Shown: piece by piece, positions 57,316 to 64,000 of the stretch | Numbering within the stretch: position 1 is the stretch's first letter | Layout of the letters: every line of letters starts with the position of its first letter | Assembly (NCBI RefSeq): GCF_000280925.3 | Contig: NZ_CP012109.1 | Span: forward strand, 186,001 to 250,000 | Origin: Myxococcus hansupus | GTDB lineage: Bacteria > Myxococcota > Myxococcia > Myxococcales > Myxococcaceae | Direction of reading: 5' to 3' | Length of the DNA: 64,000 bases | Program-made: the position numbers and the translations under genes | Notes under the pieces: generated by a model | Databases searched by the model: none | The model's input: only the letters and a program-made list of their open reading frames with translations | Told to the model about the DNA's origin: nothing

Positions 57316-58061
57316 GAGGGCATGCTCCTGATTGCGCACAGGGCGAGTGAAGCCAGCAGAACGCCCAGCTCCATCCGCCCGGGCTCGGCCGATGCGTCCA
57401 GCCAGCCCGAGGCCTTCAAATGCTCCGTGAATTGCGTCCGCAGCCGTCGTTCGCGCACCCGCACTTCGCCTCGGGTGAGTTGGAGCTGTACGGCGGCGGA
57501 TTCCTGCGACAGTCCTTCCACGAAACGGAGCTGCGCCAGGGCGCGGCCTTCGTCCGTGAGTGTTTCGAGGAAGCGGCGGACCAGGTCGCGCACCTCCTCG
57601 CTCAATGCCTCTTCTTCGGGCGACCGGCTCTCGGTGGGCAGGTGCGTGAGTTCCGGCGCGTCGTCCATGGAGATGGCTTCGCGCGACACGCGTCCCGACG
57701 CGCGCATCAGGTCGATGGCCGTCGAGCGCGCCACCGTGAGGAGGAAGCCCAGGTAGGGGCGCACCCCGTCGTAGGCCTGCCGCATGTTGGGCCGGAAGGC
57801 CCTGACGAACGTCTCTTGATGGGCGGCGTCCAGGTCCAACGCCGACAGCGCGACGGTCCGCGCCCCCCCGTCCGAACCGGCCGAGAACTTTCGCGAGAGG
57901 TAGCGGAGCACCTCCGGCGAATACGTCCGGTACACCTGCGTGAGGACGGACGTCTCCCCCCGGCGGAAAGCCTCCAAGACGGACCGGTCGTTTCCTGGCA
58001 GCACGGTAGGCAGCTCCGTCCCTCGCGAGCCGGCCGAGCCCAATGCCCGGCCGTCCGTCAT
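57312..58061 (-). CDS. ECF-like sigma factor
   Basis: A 249-residue sigma factor from ATG 58061; a TTG at 58094 is an alternative start. Region 2 is recognisable (VYRTYSPEVLRYLSRKF, then DLDAAHQETFVRAF, then YLGFLLTVARSTAIDLMR) and region 4 reads TDEGRALAQLRFVEGLSQES followed by a helix-turn-helix. A Ser/Gly-rich insert splits region 2. It is the first gene of the operon with its anti-sigma, the caspase-like gene and the lipoproteins, so it probably drives its own promoter upstream of 58061. Confidence 0.82.
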   Translation of the reverse strand: MTDGRALGSAGSRGTELPTVLPGNDRSVLEAFRRGETSVLTQVYRTYSPEVLRYLSRKFSAGSDGGARTVALSALDLDAAHQETFVRAFRPNMRQAYDGVRPYLGFLLTVARSTAIDLMRASGRVSREAISMDDAPELTHLPTESRSPEEEALSEEVRDLVRRFLETLTDEGRALAQLRFVEGLSQESAAVQLQLTRGEVRVRERRLRTQFTEHLKASGWLDASAEPGRMELGVLLASLALCAIRSMPS

Positions 58062-58129
58062 CCCGTCAAAATGGGATACGGAACGTGCTCGCAAAATGGG
58101 TCGCGCCTAATAACGCATTCCGCGCATTT

Positions 58130-58399
58130 TCATTGGGGGGCGGTCGGACGATTTCCGCCGGGCGAGGGGAGTGGCCATGTGGGGTGCAGGGCTACCCAGG
58201 TCTCGCGGAGACGGTCGAACAGTCGTTGGTGCTCCGCAGGAGCCAGGCGCTGCCGCGAGGCTGGGGTGGTCTCCCACCAGACCGCGTTGAAGAGACAGAC
58301 AGCGGTGTGGGCCTGAATCCCTGGCAGGTCGTCGCGACCCTGCTGGAACAGGGCCAGCAACTGTCGCTGGATAGGACCGAGTGTCGTGTTCGGACGCAT
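58130..58399 (-). CDS. Small hypothetical protein
   Basis: An 89-residue frame beginning at ATG 58399, with an AAGGGG site nine bases upstream. The middle has a helical stretch (LGPIQRQLLALFQQGRDD, QRLFDRLRETWVALHPTW) and two Trp residues. No family is recognised. It reads as coding by its coherent helix pattern but has no conserved motif. It lies upstream of, and on the same strand as, the sigma factor, 68 bases away. Confidence 0.45.
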   Translation of the reverse strand: MRPNTTLGPIQRQLLALFQQGRDDLPGIQAHTAVCLFNAVWWETTPASRQRLAPAEHQRLFDRLRETWVALHPTWPLPSPGGNRPTAPQ

Positions 58400-58905
58400 G
58401 GCGCCAGCCCCTTGAAAACGCTCGCGTGCACGCCCCGTCCGACGTGTTCCAGTCCCGGGCGGTATGCCGTGCGGACTCGGCGTTTATGACTGAATGGAAG
58501 TAGGGCTGGTCCGGCAGCCGCGTCAGGGGGGGGCGCCGAGCAGTCACGGTTGAGGATTCGCTCCGCGTCCTTGCGTCCCACGCTGCGGTATGGCGCGAGT
58601 GATTCGACATAGGCGGGGTGCTGAGTGGATGTCCGCATGCTGCAACACCATCGGTAAATGACCCAGGTGAGGAGAGAACGACTCGCACTGCTGTTGGTGT
58701 CTGGTGCACGGTCTGTGTGGCTTCTCGTGCTGCTTGAGTCTGGTCAGTCCTCTCAGGGCCGCCCTGGTTTGGCCTAAATCCATATTTACCGGAATTTCTG
58801 TTCTGTCCCTGGATGGGGTTTAGGCACCGTGACGAAACCATGATGGTACTGGAATTGACACTTGTCGGAGTGGGCAGGTAGTGAACTCTGCAAGGGGAGA
58901 CGTCA
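58400..58905. other. 506-base gap before the RHS gene
   Basis: The left part (58400-58700) holds short reverse-strand frames with pieces such as YRSVGRKDAERILNRDC, perhaps remains of a deleted gene. The right part becomes AT-richer and holds the promoter region of the gene at 58906. No RNA gene or transposon end was recognised. Confidence 0.35.
58855..58884 (+). promoter_or_regulatory. Possible promoter of the RHS gene
   Basis: TTGACA (58855-58860), then 18 bases, and TAGTGA (58879-58884) resemble a -35/-10 pair upstream of ATG 58906. The -10 fit is weak. A ribosome site AGGGGAGA lies at 58892-58899. Confidence 0.35.
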
Positions 58906-61900
58906 ATGCGAGCCTTGGGGAGTGTGATGCGGTCAGGCCAGATGGGGATGTTGCTGCTAGCGCTGTTCGTGTCGCTAGGGGCACGCGCGGATGGGGACGT
59001 TTGGAAGTGGTTGGCCGCGCAGCAGATGGAAGAGGGGGGAGCTGTTACCTCAATGTGCGGCCAATCTCATTTGCCGGAAGATACTCTGGCGGAGGACTGG
59101 ACAGCGGCCTTTGAGTCAGCGCGCGCCGAGTGGCAGGCAAAACGGGATGCGGACCAGGTTCAATTGGCTGAAAGCCTGGCGAAAGCATATGCAACTCTTG
59201 GAGTCAGACCTGCTTGGTGGCAGCGCTTCCTGCATATGCCATGGGTTGATGCGCCACAAGCATCAGCTCTGGAGGGCGCTCATTCTGCTCTTCGGAAAAT
59301 CATGGAGCAGTTGAATGCAGACGCTTTCATGGAGGGCGCATCCAAAGCCTATAAAGACGAAATTTTGGACGCCCTCGGTCGACAATTGAAGACGATCGAA
59401 TCGCTTTCTGGCGGCAGCTATACACGGGCATGGCAGATGGCTTGGGGAGAGTCACCGCATGAGGGCATCGCTCGGCTGCAGTCGAAGGTGTCGAGCTGGG
59501 ATGCTAGGTTGGCGGTAGAGGATGTGACGCAAGTTGCTCGTATCGAGAAAGTCGTGGCAACTGACCTGCAGGAAGGCGTGGTAGGTCAGCCGCTCTCGCT
59601 GCCAGTGACAGTGCGAGTGTCCACCTCCTCTGGCGAGCCCGTTGTCGGGGCGACTGTAACGTTCAAGCGAGCGGGGAATGCTCAGTTGATGTTTCTGCCA
59701 CATCCCGGACAGGGGGGGGCACAGAGTGAGCTGCAGGCAGCTACAGATGAGCACGGGCACGCGTCGGTGCGAGTGGTTCCTGATACGAATATCGCGCGGT
59801 CGGCCGCTCAGCGGATGGGCACTTACGCTGCTCAGCATCTAGGCTACAATCTAGTGACGGCGGAGACGTCAAACGGAACTCAGGTGTTTGAGCTGGTTCA
59901 GCCATTCGCCCTGATTGGCTTGCCCGATGCTCCTGCGAGCCTTTTGGGGAATTTCGATACTACACCTACTGAGCCTGGCTTGCAGATGATGGGGCCCTTG
60001 AATGCGCGGGTTGTAGATCAGTATGGAAATAACTTGGCAAATGAGCCTGTGGTTTGGACGCAGCTAGATCCGACCGGACGTTTCTTTTCGTCCAGCATGG
60101 TCAACGCTCCCCAGGTCCTCGATTACTCAAATCCGCTCCAGTTACTAACAGCAACTGGATGGTCGTTGACTTCCGGGTATCAGAGTATGGACTATATTCC
60201 CGGGCCGACATCAGGCACATATCGTGTTACAGCTACCTCGGGGAGTTTGACTCGAGATTTTGACATAAGTGCAACCGCGTCTACGGATGCCTATGTCCTG
60301 CGAGCGCCATCTTATGATCCGTATTTGACTGTCTATGGTTTGCACTCTTCGCGGGTTTCGAAGTTTCAAGTCTTGCACTGGCCACAAGGCGCCACTGGTT
60401 GGACTCCGCTAAACGGCAATGAGCCGGGGTTGCAGGCCGCCGAAGTCAAGATTGCTACGTATGTAGGCTTCGGACCTGGTGGGAGTAGTTCGAATCTTCT
60501 GGCTTCTTATGTGGAAAGGCCTGCTCTGGTAGGTGTTGAGCCTCTCGATGATGAGATGTCCGTCGTTCATCGTGTAAAGGCCTTGGTGGCGCCTTCGGCG
60601 ACAGTTTCTCAGCCGTATCAAAATTATCTTGTGGAGTGTCGTGTCTTTGTGGTGGGACGTCCCACTCCTGTTTCCTGTCGTCGCGGGATTTATAACCCCA
60701 GTCGTTCTGTCGTTCCTTCCTTGCGCTTGGCAAGGAGACTTCCAGACGGTCGAATCGTATCCTCTGAGGGAGAGGCGGATGCGTCCGACCTCTCGCTGGG
60801 ATTCACAGTAAACAACGGCAGTTCGGACAAACTCTACGTTCGAATGATCGTTCAGTCGAACGAAGCTGGCGACGCCATTGTAACTGGATTCGGGCATCTG
60901 CCTCTTGACTCCGACGGTGATGCGGAAATTCAGGCAACCGCCAGCGTTACTCACCTATTCAGTCTGAATCCCTCTACTCGGGGCGGGAGTGTGCGGTTCG
61001 AGTTGTACGCGAAAGATCATCTTCCGACTTCCGTCACGAAGGTTCTTCAGGCTGTAAGAGAGTTCGACGTCTCTGTTCCAGAGCCAGAGCTTGTGTTGTC
61101 GGGCCTCCCGCTGGCTGCGCGATGGGTATTGCCGGCGTGGGATTTTGTGTCTGGGCAAAATCCTGTTCCGGGACAGCCTCTGCCTGAGGATGCTCAGGTA
61201 CCCGTGGCATATCCCGCCCAGCTTGGTGTGACCGTTTACTCGGATGGCGTACTGCGCATCTCGCGAGGGGGAACGGAGATTTCCAGTGCCAGAGTGTACG
61301 CCAATGCTGCAAATGGTGTCACGCAGGTCACCCCGCTTAGCGGAATGCCCATTGTCATGAAGTGGAATAGCTATGCGGTGGTCGAGCTAGCACCGGGGGC
61401 CGCGGGAGTTGAGACAATTGGTGTTTCATTTCAGCCGACGAATGCCAATGGTCAGATGATTGAACGGGAAGTGCCGCTCAAGACCTCCGTCATGTCGGAA
61501 GGGAGGCTGCCTGTGGGCCATACGTTCATCAAGGGAGTCAGCTTGGTGGATGGCCATTTGGTAAAGCAGGCCGTGGATCTGGAATATCCAAGTCGAGGTC
61601 TAGGACTGACGTGGTCTCGTACGTACGCGAGTGGTGAGTCAGAAGACGGTGTGTTGGGATTGGGGTGGACGCACGCGTATAACGGCATTGTGCGGCCGCT
61701 GGCAGGCTTCCGTTTCCTTGTCACCAGCGGTGAGGGGGGCGGCCAAGTGTTCAAATGCACTGGCGACGGCACGGGATGCGTTCCGCAGCAGGGATACCAC
61801 GGAACGTTCCGGGCGGAGGGCGCCGGCGCTGAGCGTGCGTATGTCTTCAGAGCAAAAAGCGGAGTGGAGTATCGCTACGGCCTGCTTGATTCGTTCAGCA

Positions 61901-64000
61901 TCTCACCGCAGTATCGACTAACGTCAGTGGTTGCTCCGACGGGGCATTCCCTGGTGCTGCATTACCATAACTACTCTGGGGAGGGCGCACTAGCTCGGGT
62001 GGTCGATCTGGCCAGCGGACGGTCTCTGCGGTTCGGGTATGAGCGCAAGGCAGGGCGAAATAGAATTCTCAATGTGGAGTTGCACCATTCGTTGACGCCA
62101 GATGCCAATGAGGTGGAGTATCTGGAGTCTTGCGTTGGTTATGAATATGACGACAACGGGCGATTGGCGTCTGCGTCCCGTTATAGTAGTTATTGTTTTT
62201 GGGAAGCTCCTCTTCGGACTGAGTTTTTTACCTATGAGGAGGGCACTTCCGAGGCAACTCGAAGTCGCATGTCTCAGTACGTGGGACCCGATGGTGAGGT
62301 GACGCGATATACGTATTATGCTGAATCGGATGTGGTGGCGGGTGAGGATGATTACCTGCTGCTGATGAATAAAGATGAGAGAGTGAAAGAGGTGATTGAG
62401 GTTCTCGAGACTTCGCCTGTTCGAGAGGGCATCACTACGTTCACGTATAGTGTCGCTCCAGAGTCGCGTACGATTCTCGGGGAAAATTTGACAACCTACA
62501 CTACGACGGTCGGAGGTCCTCGGCCGGGTGTGCCTTTGTCAACCTACCGGATGAATGCGACGGGGGCCGTAGTGGAGACGGATCGTCCACAGTCCCCTGG
62601 CATCTTTGCGACGTCCAGTGCCCTATGGAATGTAAGTCACCGTACCCGTGTAGTGGCGGCCGATGAGCGCGGGCGGGTGACGCACTTTCTTTACGATGAA
62701 ACTGGAAATTTGATTGAACGTCGTGTCGAGGGTACCTCGCTGCCGGGTTCTGGGCTTGTAGCCCCCACGCTTCAGGTGCTGGACGCTCAAGGCCTGCCTG
62801 TCGAAGAAGTCGTGGAGAAATGGGGATACGACCCTGGCTTCAATGTTCAGGTCTGTCATGTGGACCCGGAAGGCTTTGCGACTGTTTCCACAATCGACTC
62901 GACGGGGGATTCTCCTGAGCATGTGGTCCCGGAGGGTACAGGGCGAGTGCTCGAGACCCGCCGCTACGCGAACCGGGTGTCACGTCAGGCGCTGACTTCA
63001 ACCGCGCCTTGTGACGAGGTGGTGGCGTCTCTGACGACGTCGCCGCAAGACGTCGTATCGAGTTGGGAATACTGCGAGATTGGGTTCGGCGCGTGCCCGC
63101 CGAATGCTCTGCGAGGAGATTTGTCCGCGGTCGTTGGCGCGGACGGTCACACGGAGCGGGTGACGGCATATGACATTTATGGGCAGATGCGCTCGAAGAC
63201 GTTGCAGGTGAGCGATACGTCTGTACTCACAGTGCAGTCCACCTTTGATGCACGGGGGCGGCTGGAAGTTGAGCAGGATGGACTTGGACGTCATCGGACG
63301 TTGCAATGGGATGCTTTGGACCGGCTGACGCAGGAGGTCCAGTGGAGCTTTGGGGATCCCGGTGTATCGCGGACGTTGCAGTATCACGCCGGCGGGCAAC
63401 TCAAGCGTGAAGAGCAGGGGGCGGATTTCGTCCGGGACTATCACTTGGACGCAGCTGGGCGATTGGCGCGCATCGTGGAGTCCGGAGGCGGGCTCGCCGT
63501 CCCATTGGAGACCCGTTACGGCTATGACGAGGCAGGTAACCGCACGACGGTCATTGATCGCCGCGGCGTACTTACCACCACCACCTACGATTTCGCGGAT
63601 CGGCCCGTTCAGGTGACGGTGTCTGTTGCGGACGGACCCCGCTTCGTTTCACAGGGGGGGAGCCCTGATGAGGTGGGAAAGAGTTACGTCCTCTCGACGA
63701 CCAGGTATGACGCTGCGGGTAACAAAGTCTGGCATTCGGATGTGTCCGGCTTTGATCGGACGTATCGATTGGACTCGTTGTACCGAGTCGTGGAAGAGCA
63801 TAGCCCCGAGGTGCCGGGGGCGTCCGATACTGCCCCACCTCTGCGGTACACTCAGGAGTCCAGGTACGATTTGGCCGGGCGGAAGGTTCGCCACGTCGAT
63901 GGGAACGGGCACGTAAGCACTACTGCGTACGACTTGCTGGGACGGGCGGTCGCACTGACTGACCCGCTCGGCCGGGTGGAGCGTCGTAGTTATGACGGAA
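58906..64000 (+). CDS. Large exported RHS/YD-repeat protein (3' cut by window edge)
   Basis: The frame from ATG 58906 is open for at least 1698 codons to the window end. A signal peptide (MLLLALFVSLGARA) leads to a domain of unknown kind. Next is an invasin/Big-1-like region (about residues 227-300: TVRVSTSSGEPVVGATVTF). A DUF6531-type entry to the RHS shell starts near residue 870 (SLVDGHLVKQAVDLEYPSRG, LGLGWTHAYN). From about residue 1000 there are YD repeats (YGYDEAGNRTTVIDRRG, TAYDLLGRAVALTDPLGR). RHS shells usually encase a C-terminal toxin; here the C-terminus and any immunity gene lie outside. Codons are AT-richer than those of neighbours, which suggests horizontal acquisition. Confidence 0.85.
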   Translation, partial: MRALGSVMRSGQMGMLLLALFVSLGARADGDVWKWLAAQQMEEGGAVTSMCGQSHLPEDTLAEDWTAAFESARAEWQAKRDADQVQLAESLAKAYATLGVRPAWWQRFLHMPWVDAPQASALEGAHSALRKIMEQLNADAFMEGASKAYKDEILDALGRQLKTIESLSGGSYTRAWQMAWGESPHEGIARLQSKVSSWDARLAVEDVTQVARIEKVVATDLQEGVVGQPLSLPVTVRVSTSSGEPVVGATVTFKRAGNAQLMFLPHPGQGGAQSELQAATDEHGHASVRVVPDTNIARSAAQRMGTYAAQHLGYNLVTAETSNGTQVFELVQPFALIGLPDAPASLLGNFDTTPTEPGLQMMGPLNARVVDQYGNNLANEPVVWTQLDPTGRFFSSSMVNAPQVLDYSNPLQLLTATGWSLTSGYQSMDYIPGPTSGTYRVTATSGSLTRDFDISATASTDAYVLRAPSYDPYLTVYGLHSSRVSKFQVLHWPQGATGWTPLNGNEPGLQAAEVKIATYVGFGPGGSSSNLLASYVERPALVGVEPLDDEMSVVHRVKALVAPSATVSQPYQNYLVECRVFVVGRPTPVSCRRGIYNPSRSVVPSLRLARRLPDGRIVSSEGEADASDLSLGFTVNNGSSDKLYVRMIVQSNEAGDAIVTGFGHLPLDSDGDAEIQATASVTHLFSLNPSTRGGSVRFELYAKDHLPTSVTKVLQAVREFDVSVPEPELVLSGLPLAARWVLPAWDFVSGQNPVPGQPLPEDAQVPVAYPAQLGVTVYSDGVLRISRGGTEISSARVYANAANGVTQVTPLSGMPIVMKWNSYAVVELAPGAAGVETIGVSFQPTNANGQMIEREVPLKTSVMSEGRLPVGHTFIKGVSLVDGHLVKQAVDLEYPSRGLGLTWSRTYASGESEDGVLGLGWTHAYNGIVRPLAGFRFLVTSGEGGGQVFKCTGDGTGCVPQQGYHGTFRAEGAGAERAYVFRAKSGVEYRYGLLDSFSISPQYRLTSVVAPTGHSLVLHYHNYSGEGALARVVDLASGRSLRFGYERKAGRNRILNVELHHSLTPDANEVEYLESCVGYEYDDNGRLASASRYSSYCFWEAPLRTEFFTYEEGTSEATRSRMSQYVGPDGEVTRYTYYAESDVVAGEDDYLLLMNKDERVKEVIEVLETSPVREGITTFTYSVAPESRTILGENLTTYTTTVGGPRPGVPLSTYRMNATGAVVETDRPQSPGIFATSSALWNVSHRTRVVAADERGRVTHFLYDETGNLIERRVEGTSLPGSGLVAPTLQVLDAQGLPVEEVVEKWGYDPGFNVQVCHVDPEGFATVSTIDSTGDSPEHVVPEGTGRVLETRRYANRVSRQALTSTAPCDEVVASLTTSPQDVVSSWEYCEIGFGACPPNALRGDLSAVVGADGHTERVTAYDIYGQMRSKTLQVSDTSVLTVQSTFDARGRLEVEQDGLGRHRTLQWDALDRLTQEVQWSFGDPGVSRTLQYHAGGQLKREEQGADFVRDYHLDAAGRLARIVESGGGLAVPLETRYGYDEAGNRTTVIDRRGVLTTTTYDFADRPVQVTVSVADGPRFVSQGGSPDEVGKSYVLSTTRYDAAGNKVWHSDVSGFDRTYRLDSLYRVVEEHSPEVPGASDTAPPLRYTQESRYDLAGRKVRHVDGNGHVSTTAYDLLGRAVALTDPLGRVERRSYDG

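Noticed and set aside
58843..58860. Sigma-54-like TGGTAC-N5-TTGAC before the RHS gene
   Set aside because: The essential -12 GC is replaced by GA, so a sigma-54 assignment is not supported.

Overview
The window is high-GC DNA from a gliding soil bacterium of the Myxococcota, most likely Myxococcus or a close relative. The clearest sign is a chemosensory operon whose order and architecture match the Myxococcus dif locus (MCP with a minimal periplasmic loop, CheW, CheY, CheA, CheC). Supporting signs are two PilT-type ATPases, an MglA-like GTPase beside a sensor kinase, many secreted lipoproteins and tandem paralogues. Bases 1 and 64000 both cut genes: 36 codons of an unknown gene at the left, and a very long RHS/YD-repeat gene at the right.

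Left part (1-16.6 kb). An SGNH-hydrolase-like lipoprotein is followed by decayed DNA: a truncated LysR regulator butted against a HEAT-like fragment, a small exported protein, a 1147-bp IS5-type insertion sequence with 19-bp inverted repeats, CTAG target duplication and a frameshifted transposase, and a lipoprotein gene with an in-frame TAG. Next come a translationally coupled DUF1552/DUF1592 pair, a lipoprotein, an IS3 OrfA-like DNA-binding segment fused to a membrane anchor, and a degenerate tRNA/tmRNA 3'-end. A coupled trio (membrane-anchored charged protein, metzincin-like protease, lipoprotein), an S37-like protein lacking its nucleophile, and two very small exported proteins close this part.

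Middle (16.6-36 kb). recX, a glyoxalase-fold gene, two adjacent PilT-like ATPases, a GNAT acetyltransferase, the MglA-like GTPase coupled to a PocR-type sensor kinase, and a NYN-domain protein come first. Then a two-gene cassette (Cys-rich exported protein plus di-heme DUF1111 oxidoreductase) appears twice, at 24.6-27.0 and 32.1-34.5 kb, separated by hrpA and a propeller-like gene. The two copies share a promoter motif, an intergenic hairpin and a nearly identical 3' segment. A protein made of six 72-residue repeats follows.

Right part (36-64 kb). thiL is broken by two single-G losses. The dif-like operon runs into larB and larC (nickel-pincer cofactor). Two regulatory or enzymatic genes and a polytopic membrane protein follow. 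A compact reverse-strand operon then encodes an ECF-like sigma factor, its zinc-finger anti-sigma, a caspase-like protein with an EF-hand, and three tandem paralogous lipoproteins with Ca-binding-like modules and L-domain-like repeats. This is the most promising undescribed system here: it looks like a self-contained envelope signalling and surface-display unit. The window ends inside the RHS gene, which is AT-richer than its surroundings and probably acquired.
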